A stretch of DNA of 64,000 nucleotides, taken from assembly GCA_910579205.1 (NCBI GenBank), contig CAJTTD010000005.1, forward strand, positions 62,001 to 126,000, written 5' to 3'. Shown here one piece after another: positions 53,301-60,883 of this stretch. How positions within the stretch are numbered: position 1 is the first letter of the stretch; every line of letters begins with the position of its first letter. The notes beneath the pieces were generated by a model. It ran no database searches and had not been told where the DNA came from. It saw only the letters and a list, made by a program, of their open reading frames with translations. The translations under genes and the position numbers were made by a program. This DNA comes from an uncultured Christensenella sp. Its GTDB lineage: Bacteria > Bacillota > Clostridia > Christensenellales > Pumilibacteraceae.

Positions 53301-54648
53301 ATTCACGCAAGAAATGCGCGAAAAATACACCATAATCGCGCCGCAGATATCGCCTTACCACCTTAACATTTTGCAAGCCGCGCTCAACAAGCACGGGTAC
53401 AACGTAGAAGTTTTGCCCGACAGCCAAGACGCTGTATCGGTGGGGCTAAAGTACGTGAATAACGACGCATGTTACCCCACTATAATCACGGTTGGACAAG
53501 TTATGAACGCTCTGCTTTCGGGCAAGTACGACTTGAACAGAACGGCGGTCATAATGACGCAGACGGGCGGCGGTTGCCGCGCCACCAATTATATAGCGCT
53601 CATACGCCGCGCGCTGAAGAGCGCGGGCATGGAACAAGTGCCCGTGATATCCTTCTCCGCGGGCGTGGAAAAGAACCCCGGGTTCAAGTTTACCCTGCCC
53701 ATGCTCAATGCCATAGCAAACTCCATGCTTTACGGCGATCTTTTGATGCGCTGTCTGTACAAAGTAAGACCGTACGAAAAGAACAAGGGCGAAACGTATG
53801 AGCTGTATCTTAAATGGGATAAAATACTGCGCGACGGATTTTCAGTCGGCAACGTACCAATCAAGAAATACTGCCGCAGCATCGTACGCGAATTCGACGC
53901 CTTACCCACGACGGGCGAAGTAAAGCCCAAAATAGGCATTGTGGGAGAAATACTCGTCAAGTTCCATCCGCTCGCAAACAATTACGCGGTCGATCTTGTG
54001 GAACGCGAGGGCGGCGAAGCGGTAGTTCCCGATCTTCTCGACTTCTTTATGTACTCGCTGTACGACAACACCATCAAGTACGATCTTCTCGACGGAAAGC
54101 GCAAGAGCAAGCTGTTGTCGGACATAGGCATAGCGTATCTCGAGCATTTGCGAAAACCCATGATATCCGCGCTCAAAGGCACCAAGTTCGGCGCGCCCAC
54201 TCACATCAAAAAACTGGCGGCAAAAGCGAGCAAAGTAGTGGGCCTTGGAACAATGGTCGGCGAAGGCTGGTTTTTGACGGCGGAAATGCTCGAACTTATA
54301 GACGAAGGCGCACCAAATATCATTTGTATGCAGCCGTTCGCGTGCCTTCCCAATCACGTTACGGGAAAGGGTGTCATGAAAGAGCTGAAGCGTTTGTACC
54401 CGCAAGCGAACATAGTGGCGGTCGATTACGATCCGGGCGCGAGCGAAGTCAATCAGATAAACCGTATAAAACTCATGATGTCGGTCGCGCACGACAATGC
54501 CCACGGCGGCAACGCCACGCTGCCCGACTTTGACGAAACGGACGGCATAACCAATGTAAACGGCTGTGCAAAATGCGGCGGATGCGCGCCCGCCCAAGAC
54601 GACGTTATGGCGGAAGCGGCAAGCGCGGACGATACAGACGAACTTTGA
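50323..54648 (+). CDS. 2-hydroxyacyl-CoA dehydratase activase-like fusion protein
   Basis: 1,441 residues from the ATG at 50323; an ATG at 50314 is an alternative. Two BadF/BcrA-type ATPase domains come first: GLDIGSTTIKTAVLDESGK at the N-terminus and GIDAGSTTTKVALIDKDGG near residue 313. Each has its Cys motif (GTCAGGTGAFIDQM; ACSSGCGSFIETFARA). A DUF2229-like part (CEKCGNHCLLTV, YPAKIAHGHI, FYPCLPYER) and a dehydratase-subunit-like C-terminus follow, ending in a Cys cluster (CAKCGGCAP). Activases use ATP to inject an electron from a [4Fe-4S] cluster into dehydratases. Proteins of this long type are widespread in clostridia with no proven substrate. No dehydratase genes are adjacent. Confidence 0.85.
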   Translation: MYRIGLDIGSTTIKTAVLDESGKLVHSSYQRHNSDVRATLYDVLRGLLEVYDNFTITVTGSGGISVSEWLGIPFVQEVIAGVEAIKRLIPETDVAIELGGEDAKITYLKDGVDQRMNGTCAGGTGAFIDQMAVLLNTDASGLNELAKDASMIYPIASRCGVFAKSDIQPLINDGAKKSDIAASVFQSVVNQTISGLACGKPIRGKVAFLGGPLHFLSELGQRFKVTLKPEMAIFPENSQVFNAIGAAYKSEKAFTAAQLGEKLEQVKNVGESEVTRLDPLFKNKDELTEFRLRHSKVSIPFADIKKHSGAAFLGIDAGSTTTKVALIDKDGGLLFSWYGSNSGDPLASVIDVVKQIYDLMPPDAYIGYGTITGYGESLIKTALNLDNGEIETMAHLTASDTILPGVEFLLDIGGQDMKCLRIKNGVITDILLNEACSSGCGSFIETFARAIGMNAEQFAKVGLDSSAPVDLGSRCTVFMNSRVKQAQKEGATVSDISAGLAYSVVKNALFKVIKLRDAKEMGEKIIVQGGTFLNESVLRAFELVSGRNVIRPNQAGLMGAYGAALISRNNYTGGKSGIKSKAELEKFRVVKSSRRCEKCGNHCLLTVSEFDDGRTFISNNRCERGGNAPEKKQEKLPDLFEEKYKRLFAYYRPLDAHAAPRGVVGLPRVLNMYENYPFWFTFFNELGYSVKLSPRSSRDIYSLGIETMPSESVCYPAKIAHGHIQALIDGGVKFIFYPCLPYERQEDPNANNHYNCPVVGSYPEVIRLNMRDEFINKGVTFCAPFLPFNTPKRMAERLAEEFPDIPKSQIRRAVKKAYAEQYEFTAWSQRQGERVIKMLDENGGHGIVLAGRPYHLDPEINHGVAQMINSYGFAVLTEDSVAHLNKAPRPLRVFDQWTYHSRLYSAANFVRTRDNIDLVQLNSFGCGLDAVTTDQVQELLEAANKVYTLLKIDEVSNLGAARIRIRSLMAVIKDRKAKNMTAKLPEPPAKRIVFTQEMREKYTIIAPQISPYHLNILQAALNKHGYNVEVLPDSQDAVSVGLKYVNNDACYPTIITVGQVMNALLSGKYDLNRTAVIMTQTGGGCRATNYIALIRRALKSAGMEQVPVISFSAGVEKNPGFKFTLPMLNAIANSMLYGDLLMRCLYKVRPYEKNKGETYELYLKWDKILRDGFSVGNVPIKKYCRSIVREFDALPTTGEVKPKIGIVGEILVKFHPLANNYAVDLVEREGGEAVVPDLLDFFMYSLYDNTIKYDLLDGKRKSKLLSDIGIAYLEHLRKPMISALKGTKFGAPTHIKKLAAKASKVVGLGTMVGEGWFLTAEMLELIDEGAPNIICMQPFACLPNHVTGKGVMKELKRLYPQANIVAVDYDPGASEVNQINRIKLMMSVAHDNAHGGNATLPDFDETDGITNVNGCAKCGGCAPAQDDVMAEAASADDTDEL

Positions 54649-54698
54649 TCGTTTAACGATAATGCAAAACAACGGCGCAAAGCGCCAACGGAGGTAAT

Positions 54699-55979
54699 AT
54701 GAATACGATAGCGCTGGTCGGCGCACAGTGGGGCGACGAAGGCAAAGGAAAAGTGATAGACATCTTGGCAAGCTCCGCCGATTACGTAGTGAGAGCTACG
54801 GGCGGAAGCAACGCGGGGCATACGGTCGTTTGCGGCGAAAACGTATACAAGCTTCATCTTATACCGAGCGGCATACTCTACCCGAACACCGTCAACATAA
54901 TAGGAAACGGCGTTGTCGTAGACCCCAAAGTCCTTCTCGAAGAAATGGCTTCGCTCAAAGCGCAAGGCGTTGAGTTCGGCAAAAACTTAATAATAGACGT
55001 GCGCGCGCATGTCGTTTTGCCCTATCACAAAACGCTGGACGAACTCGCCGAAAAAGCCAAGGGCAAAGACGCTATCGGCACGACAAAACGCGGCATAGGT
55101 CCTTGCTATGCCGACAAGAGCGACCGCATAGGCATACGCATGATCGACTTTATCGATCCCGACACGTTTGCGCAAAAGCTTAAAAGCAATCTCGCATTAA
55201 AGAACAAGATAATTACCGCGGTATACGGCGGCGAGCCGCTCGACTACAACGCGGTACTCGACGAATACAACGGCTACGCCAAACAACTCGCAAAGTTCTG
55301 CTGCGACACGGGCGCGGTGCTGTACGATGCGATAAAAGCGGATAAGCGGGTTATATTCGAAGGCGCGCAAGGCGCTCTGCTCGATCTCGACAGCGGCACG
55401 TACCCGTTCGTTACAAGCTCCCATCCCATTACGGGCGGATTTTGCGCGGGCGCGGGCGTAGGACCTACGGCTATCAAAGAATGTCTGGGCATAGCCAAGG
55501 CGTATACGACGCGCGTAGGCGCGGGTCCGTTCCCCACCGAGCTAAACGACGAAGTGGGCGATCATCTCCTAAACGTAGGGCATGAATTCGGCACGACCAC
55601 GGGAAGAGCGCGGCGCTGCGGCTGGCTCGACGCGGTCATACTTAGGCTTGCGGTGCGCATAAACGGACTTACTTCGCTCGCAATAAACAAGCTCGACACG
55701 CTCACTGGCATAAAAAAGCTAAAGATAGCCACGCATTACATGCGCGACGGCCAGCGCGTTGACAACTTCCCCGCCGACATAAGTTTGCTCGAGCGTTGCG
55801 TGCCCGTCTACGAAGAGTTTGACGGTTGGACGGAAGATATTTCTTCTGTCCGTTCGTACGACGAATTGCCGCAAAACGCGAAGAAATATATAGACGCTGT
55901 GGAACGGCTTTGCGAATGTAAAGTATCGATGATAGGCGTAGGCGCAGACCGCGACCAAAACATATACAGAGATCGATAA
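54699..55979 (+). CDS. purA: Adenylosuccinate synthetase
   Basis: 426 residues. It joins IMP and aspartate using GTP, the first step toward AMP. The P-loop-like GAQWGDEGKGKVID is at the N-terminus, with the family signature GIGPCYADK, the TTTGRARRCGW stretch and the KLDTLTG guanine-binding motif. The ribosome binding site GGAGGTAAT is strong. The gene lies 50 bases after the activase-like gene, probably co-transcribed. Confidence 0.96.
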   Translation: MNTIALVGAQWGDEGKGKVIDILASSADYVVRATGGSNAGHTVVCGENVYKLHLIPSGILYPNTVNIIGNGVVVDPKVLLEEMASLKAQGVEFGKNLIIDVRAHVVLPYHKTLDELAEKAKGKDAIGTTKRGIGPCYADKSDRIGIRMIDFIDPDTFAQKLKSNLALKNKIITAVYGGEPLDYNAVLDEYNGYAKQLAKFCCDTGAVLYDAIKADKRVIFEGAQGALLDLDSGTYPFVTSSHPITGGFCAGAGVGPTAIKECLGIAKAYTTRVGAGPFPTELNDEVGDHLLNVGHEFGTTTGRARRCGWLDAVILRLAVRINGLTSLAINKLDTLTGIKKLKIATHYMRDGQRVDNFPADISLLERCVPVYEEFDGWTEDISSVRSYDELPQNAKKYIDAVERLCECKVSMIGVGADRDQNIYRDR

Positions 55980-55994
55980 ACCAGAACCAAAGCG

Positions 55995-56026
55995 CGGCAT
56001 ACCACATTAACGGTATGCCGTTTGCT
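55995..56026 (+). terminator. Hairpin terminator after purA
   Basis: CGGCATACC (55995-56003), 8-base loop, GGTATGCCG (56012-56020), then TTTGCTT. The T tract is short, so it may be leaky. Confidence 0.6.
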
Positions 56027-56103
56027 TATAGTCGTACGAGCGCACCCAAGGACAACACTCGATAGCGAGCGGTCGTGGGTCAGACACTCGTAAATAAAGT
56101 GAG

Positions 56104-57864
56104 ATGAAAACGAATAAAGCGACACGAAAACAAGGCATGATCAAGCGGTTCGTACGGTATTACAAACCGCACAAAAAACTTTTTGTGATAGATATGCTGT
56201 GCGCGTTTACAATTTCCGCGCTCAATCTTGTGTACCCATACGTTACAAAAGAAATAATAAACAACTACGTCCCAAACAGACTGATAACCATGCTGTTATC
56301 CGCGGCGGGGTTTTTGATAGCTTTTTATCTCATAAAAGCGGGGCTCAACTACTTTCTCCATTCTTGGGGACATATAGTGGGCGTGCGTATACAGTCTGAC
56401 ATGCGGCGCGAACTGTTTGTGCACTTGCAAAAACTTCCGTTTTGTTACTTTGACGACAATAAAACTGGCGTGATAATGAGCCGCATGACAAACGACTTGT
56501 TCCAAGTATCAGAACTCGCCCACCACGGTCCTGAGGACGTGTTTTTGTCGCTCATAACAATGATAGGCGCGTTCGCCGTGCTCGCCACGATAAATGTTTA
56601 TTTGGTTCTCATAGTTTTTGCCTTTATACCTATAATTGTCGTATACGCTATGCTCATGCGCAAGCACATGAACAAAGTGTACAAAGAGACCCGCATCGCT
56701 CAAGGCGAAATAAACGCGGACATAGAGAGCGCAGTATCGGGCATGCGCGTATCGCGCGCGTATAACGCCCAAGCCCACGAGTGTGAAAAGTTCGACCGCG
56801 GCAACAAGCAGTTCGTGGAGTGCAGAAAACGCCAATTCATTTTGCTCGGCAAGTTCCACTCATCTATGACGTTTTTCACCGACTTTCTGTACTTTGCCGT
56901 TCTGCTCGCGGGCGGATTGTTCTTTTACTACGGCAAGATCAACGTCGGCGATTTTACCGCGTTCGTGCTGTATATAAGCACGCTCATTACGCCCATACGC
57001 ACGCTCATAACCATATACGACCAAATTCAAGAAGGCGCGACGGGCTTTAAGCGGTTTTGCGATATTATGGACGAACCGCCCGAACAGCAAGACCCGAACG
57101 CCGCACAGCCGCAAGCATTGCGCGGCGATATAGTATTCGACAACGTTACTTTCGGATATAAAACCTCGGACGACGACGGATCCAAAGTCATTCGCGACTT
57201 TTCGCTTAAGATCCCCGAGGGCAAGACCGTTGCGCTCGTAGGACCGTCGGGCGGCGGCAAGACGACGCTGTGCCATTTGATACCGCGGTTTTACGAAATA
57301 GACGGCGGCGCGATCACTTTGGACGGTTACGACATAACCAAGCTTGACAGACGGGTGTTGCGCGATAATATAGGCATTGTGCAGCAAGACGTGTTCTTGT
57401 TTAACGGCACGATACGCGAGAATATAGCGTACGGCAATTTCGATGCGACCGATGAACAAATAATAGAAGCGGCTAAAAAAGCGAACATACACGAGCACAT
57501 TTCCGCACTCCCCGACGGTTACGACACCAATGTCGGAGAGCGCGGTGTAAAGCTTTCGGGCGGACAAAAACAGCGCGTTTCCATAGCCCGAGCGTTTTTA
57601 AAAGATCCGCCCATACTGATACTCGACGAGGCGACGAGCGCGCTCGACAACGCAACGGAAATGCTCATTCAAGACGCACTTTACAAGCTGTCCGAAGGCA
57701 GAACCACGCTCGTTGTAGCGCACAGACTTTCCACCGTAAAGAACGCCGACGAGATAATAGTTATAACTCAAAACGGCGTAGAGGAACGCGGCACGCACGA
57801 GCAGCTCATAGCCAACAACGGCATTTACAAAACGCTGTACGATTATCAATTCAAAAATCTATGA
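56104..57864 (+). CDS. ABC exporter, fused membrane and ATPase domains
   Basis: 586 residues, a half-transporter that would dimerise. The membrane domain (about 1-320) has six segments, with a first extended segment LFVIDMLCAFTISALNLVYP. The nucleotide-binding domain has Walker A GPSGGGKTT, the Q-loop region GIVQQDVFLFNG, signature LSGGQKQRVSIARA, Walker B ILILDEATSALD and the H-loop VAHRLSTV. It belongs to the MsbA/multidrug type exporters; the substrate cannot be told. Its stop overlaps the next gene by four bases (ATGA). Confidence 0.92.
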   Translation: MKTNKATRKQGMIKRFVRYYKPHKKLFVIDMLCAFTISALNLVYPYVTKEIINNYVPNRLITMLLSAAGFLIAFYLIKAGLNYFLHSWGHIVGVRIQSDMRRELFVHLQKLPFCYFDDNKTGVIMSRMTNDLFQVSELAHHGPEDVFLSLITMIGAFAVLATINVYLVLIVFAFIPIIVVYAMLMRKHMNKVYKETRIAQGEINADIESAVSGMRVSRAYNAQAHECEKFDRGNKQFVECRKRQFILLGKFHSSMTFFTDFLYFAVLLAGGLFFYYGKINVGDFTAFVLYISTLITPIRTLITIYDQIQEGATGFKRFCDIMDEPPEQQDPNAAQPQALRGDIVFDNVTFGYKTSDDDGSKVIRDFSLKIPEGKTVALVGPSGGGKTTLCHLIPRFYEIDGGAITLDGYDITKLDRRVLRDNIGIVQQDVFLFNGTIRENIAYGNFDATDEQIIEAAKKANIHEHISALPDGYDTNVGERGVKLSGGQKQRVSIARAFLKDPPILILDEATSALDNATEMLIQDALYKLSEGRTTLVVAHRLSTVKNADEIIVITQNGVEERGTHEQLIANNGIYKTLYDYQFKNL

Positions 57865-58349
57865 CAGACATTTCCGCAAACGAAAAAATCATTGACATTT
57901 ACAGCAAGGGCGACTATCCCGCCGACGCGCTGTCCAACTTCTATCCGCACGGCTTTACTATCGACGGCGTGGTTTGCGCAAGCATGGAAGGATTTTTGCA
58001 GTCGCTCAAATTCGCAAGCGTAAAAAAACAGCGCAAGGTGTGCGCTTCGAGCGGAATAGCGGCAAAGAAAAAAGGCAAACGCAAGTTTTGTTGGAAACTG
58101 AGCGGCAACGTTCATTGGGCGGGCAAAAAACTGTCGCGGACGGGCGAAGGGTTTTACGCGCTGATCTGCCGTGCATACGACGCATTATACGCCGACGCCT
58201 CGTTTGCCGCAGCATTGCATGCGGCAAAATTAATGCAATATTATGTCCGATCCGTCATTGCGAGCCGTAGGCGAAGCAATCCAAAAGTAAATATTTGGAA
58301 AGAGCGGAATAGTCTGGATTGCCACGGTCGCGTTGCTCCCTCGCAATGA
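57861..58349 (+). CDS. NADAR/YbiA-like protein with repeat-derived C-terminus
   Basis: 162 residues. Residues about 22-120 resemble the NADAR (YbiA) fold: ALSNFYPHGFTIDGVVCASM, then EGFLQSLKFAS, and a closing LSRTGEGFYALICRAYDAL. NADAR proteins act on ADP-ribose-linked or riboflavin-pathway N-glycosides. From residue 131 the reading frame is inside a 99-base palindromic repeat, so the last 32 residues (SVIASRRRSNPKV and on) are not NADAR sequence. The natural C-terminus may be lost; the ORF could be a damaged gene or tolerate the tail. It overlaps the ABC exporter gene by four bases. Confidence 0.65.
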   Translation: MTDISANEKIIDIYSKGDYPADALSNFYPHGFTIDGVVCASMEGFLQSLKFASVKKQRKVCASSGIAAKKKGKRKFCWKLSGNVHWAGKKLSRTGEGFYALICRAYDALYADASFAAALHAAKLMQYYVRSVIASRRRSNPKVNIWKERNSLDCHGRVAPSQ

Positions 58350-58351
58350 CG
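58253..58351. repeat. Palindromic interspersed repeat (REP/MITE-like), 99 bp
   Basis: The ends are perfect inverted repeats CGTCATTGCGAG (58253-58264) and CTCGCAATGACG (58340-58351). Inner inverted repeats are GCAATCC (58276-58282) and GGATTGC (58316-58322), with an AT-rich centre. The TCATTGCGAG...GCAATC pattern is that of a widely spread non-coding palindromic element found in many unrelated bacterial genomes. It supplies the 3' end of the NADAR-like ORF. Confidence 0.85.
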
Positions 58352-58397
58352 AGTATAAGCTAAATTTCAATTTATCTTTATCGTCTTTTATAAAGCA

Positions 58398-58440
58398 TAG
58401 CGCACTATAATTCGCAAGCGAAGTATAGTGCGCTTTTTCT
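58398..58440 (+). terminator. Terminator after the NADAR-like gene
   Basis: AGCGCACTATA (58398-58408) pairs with TATAGTGCGCT (58423-58433), an 11-base stem, followed by TTTTCTT. Confidence 0.85.
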
Positions 58441-58544
58441 TTGTCCACAATGAAATTCCTATAACAGATACCCTTATAGGGCGGTTTTTGTCGATTATGG
58501 CAACAAATATATTATTAGCCACACCGCGTTCATATTTATAAGCG

Positions 58545-59096
58545 ATGGATATTTTTACACTGATATGTCTGTCGCTGTCGCTATCCGCAGATGCGTTTGT
58601 TACGGCTGTGTGCGACGGCATGGCGTACAGACCCAAAATAGTAAAACGGCTTGCGGTAGCCCTGTCGTTCGGCATTGCGCAAGGGCTTATGCCCGTTTGC
58701 GGCGCGCTGCTCGGCGAAGAAGTGCTCAAACTGTTGGATGCGCAAGAGTACATTGCATTCGCCGCGCTTTTCGTAGTGGGCGTGCTCATGCTCATAGACG
58801 GATTCCAAAAGACGCAAAGCTCCAAAAAACCGTTCGGCGCGGCGATGATAGGGTTTCAAGCTATCGCTACGAGCGTTGACGCGTTTGCTTGCGGGCTTAC
58901 GTTATCCACGCTGCCCTTTCCGCTTTGGGTGGACGGGCTGACCATTGGCGGCGTTACGGCGACAGTATGCGCGATAGGCATATGCTTTGCCGCAAGCATA
59001 TGCAAACGCTTTTCCCATCCCGAAAGATTTAAACTCATCGGCGGCTGCATACTGATAGCGCTCGCGCTCAAAAATTTGGTAGGCTGCTTTATTTGA
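58545..59096 (+). CDS. mntP: Manganese efflux pump MntP
   Basis: 183 residues, six membrane segments in two related halves. The conserved acidic motifs are SADAFVTAVCDGM (Asp16) and ATSVDAFACGL. It exports Mn(II) and guards against Mn overload. No clear Shine-Dalgarno site precedes the ATG, and an in-frame stop lies two codons upstream, so the start is firm but translation may be weak or leaderless. No yybP-ykoY Mn riboswitch was recognised upstream. Confidence 0.92.
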   Translation: MDIFTLICLSLSLSADAFVTAVCDGMAYRPKIVKRLAVALSFGIAQGLMPVCGALLGEEVLKLLDAQEYIAFAALFVVGVLMLIDGFQKTQSSKKPFGAAMIGFQAIATSVDAFACGLTLSTLPFPLWVDGLTIGGVTATVCAIGICFAASICKRFSHPERFKLIGGCILIALALKNLVGCFI

Positions 59097-59137
59097 CGTA
59101 TCGCGCGGCAAACGCAATATAATATGCACGCAAATAG

Positions 59138-59173
59138 AAAACGCCGAGATATCTTTACAAACTCGGCGTTTTT
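59138..59173. terminator. Bidirectional terminator between mntP and the second CTP synthase gene
   Basis: AAAACGCCGAG (59138-59148) and CTCGGCGTTTT (59162-59172) form an 11-base stem with A/T tracts on both sides. It serves mntP (plus) and the gene ending at 59215 (minus). Confidence 0.85.
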
Positions 59174-59214
59174 CTTTATTGTTTTGTATACGGCGTATGG
59201 TATCCGAACCGACG

Positions 59215-60780
59215 TTACTTGCCTATTGTTTTGATGAACTCAGCAAACAACGGGTGCGTGCTCAAAAGCCGCGAACGGTATTCGGGATTGTATATTGTGC
59301 CGATAAAGAATTTTTTAGTAGGTATTTCAAACGCTTCGGGAACGCCCGTCGGCGAATGAGCGGAAAATACAAGCCCGTTCTTTAAAAATATCTGCTCGTA
59401 CTTGCCGTTGAACTCAAAACGGTGGCGGTGGCGCTCGCGTACCGACGCTTCGCCGTATATTCTGCTAAGCGCAGTCCCCGCCGTTATAAGCGTGGGGAAC
59501 GCGCCTTTCTTGAGCATTTTGGGTTCGGTATTGCACACTACGGGATACACCGAATCGGGCTCGAATTCTTGAGAGGACGCACCCGTCATCGTGCAAACAT
59601 TGCGTGCAAACTCAATAAGCCCGGCTTGCGCGCCAAGACCTATCATAAGACACGGCACATCGTTTTCCCGCGCGTACTTAGCCGCGGCAAGCTTGCCTTC
59701 GAACCCGCGCACACCGAAACCGGGAGCTATGACTATTCCGTTGTATTTATCGAGTATTTCGGGCGTATTCAATACGTCGTCGCTCGACACGAGCGTTATT
59801 GCTACCGCTTTGTTTTTAAGCAGTCCCGCCGTTTTGATAGCGTCGGTTATCGACTGATATGCGGTAACCTTTTCTACGTACTTTCCGACTATGGCGACGC
59901 GGAGCTTCTTTTTTGCATGCTCTGCCGCGACCGCGCGCTCGCACATATCCGTCCATGCAGCAAGATCGGGTTCGCGCTCTTCGAGCTTGAGTTTTCTGAG
60001 CGCAACGCCAGAAAAGTTCTGGTCATGCAAACGCAGAGGCACTTGATAAAGGTTTTCGGTGGTAATGCTCTCTATAATGCAATCGCGGCTGACGTTGCAG
60101 AACAACGACAGCTTTTTCTTGGAACTGTCGTCGAGCGGGCAATCGGAACGACAAACTACTATATCGGGCTGAATGCCTATGTTTTGCAGCTCTTTGACCG
60201 AGTTTTGCGTGGGCTTTGTTTTATGCTCACCGCTCATCTCTATGATAGGCACGTATGTAACGTGAATGTACACGGCGTTACCTTTGCCAAGCTCGACACG
60301 GCATTGCCGTATGGCTTCGAGATACGGGTGGTTTTCTATATCGCCTACCACTCCGCCTATCTCGCAAACGACAACGTCCGTCTCGGGACGGTTAAGCCGC
60401 TTGAGCGTATTTTTGATCTCATCGGTGATATGCGGCACGACTTGCACCGATTCGCCGTCGTATGCGCCCTCGCGTTCGCGTTGGATAACGGCGGAATATA
60501 TCTTGCCGCTCGTTATATTGCTGTTTTCCGTCAAGTCCTGATCGAGAAAACGCTCGTAGTGTCCGAGAACAAGATCGCCTTCGCCGCCGTCGTCGGTTAC
60601 AAAGACCTCTCCGTGCTGGTACGGACTTAAGTAAAGCGAATCCACATTGAAATACGGATCGAACTTTATCATATCCACGGTATAACCGCGCGCTTTTAAC
60701 AGCATTGCCATACTTGCCGCAGTTATTCCTTTACCCAATCCCGACACTACTCCGCCGGTAACAAAAATATACTTTGACAT
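59215..60780 (-). CDS. Second CTP synthase paralogue with inactivated glutaminase domain
   Basis: 521 residues. The synthase half is well kept (VSGLGKGITAAS, HGEVFVTDDGGEGDLVLGHY, EIGGVVGDIENHPYLEAIRQ, GEHKTKPTQNSVKEL), though DPGTMSP reads DSLYLSP. In the amidotransferase half the nucleophile Cys is Gly381 (MIGLGAQ), the catalytic His is Asn498 (TIYNPEYRS), and the oxyanion loop reads APGFGVRG. Glu500 remains. It cannot use glutamine by the usual mechanism; it may use free ammonia or have another role. The frame is intact, so it is not a decaying copy. A complete pyrG lies at 26052-27668. The ribosome binding site AAGGAGG is 21 bases from the ATG, with small hairpins between. The RnlA-like gene ends 103 bases upstream. 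Confidence 0.9.
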   Translation of the reverse strand: MSKYIFVTGGVVSGLGKGITAASMAMLLKARGYTVDMIKFDPYFNVDSLYLSPYQHGEVFVTDDGGEGDLVLGHYERFLDQDLTENSNITSGKIYSAVIQREREGAYDGESVQVVPHITDEIKNTLKRLNRPETDVVVCEIGGVVGDIENHPYLEAIRQCRVELGKGNAVYIHVTYVPIIEMSGEHKTKPTQNSVKELQNIGIQPDIVVCRSDCPLDDSSKKKLSLFCNVSRDCIIESITTENLYQVPLRLHDQNFSGVALRKLKLEEREPDLAAWTDMCERAVAAEHAKKKLRVAIVGKYVEKVTAYQSITDAIKTAGLLKNKAVAITLVSSDDVLNTPEILDKYNGIVIAPGFGVRGFEGKLAAAKYARENDVPCLMIGLGAQAGLIEFARNVCTMTGASSQEFEPDSVYPVVCNTEPKMLKKGAFPTLITAGTALSRIYGEASVRERHRHRFEFNGKYEQIFLKNGLVFSAHSPTGVPEAFEIPTKKFFIGTIYNPEYRSRLLSTHPLFAEFIKTIGK

Positions 60781-60883
60781 AAGCTCGTGAGCTAACGCTC
60801 GCCTCCTTGTTTTTCTCTATAAGTCTGAGCGCGGCGGTTTACGTCGCAAAAACCGATCTCGATAGGTATGCACGCACGCGATA

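Noticed and set aside
58441..58544. yybP-ykoY manganese riboswitch upstream of mntP
   Set aside because: The conserved paired internal loops could not be recognised, and the space after the upstream terminator is very short.
59215..60780. The second CTP synthase as a pseudogene
   Set aside because: The frame is complete, all synthase motifs are kept and the changes are confined to the glutaminase residues, which is not the pattern of random decay.
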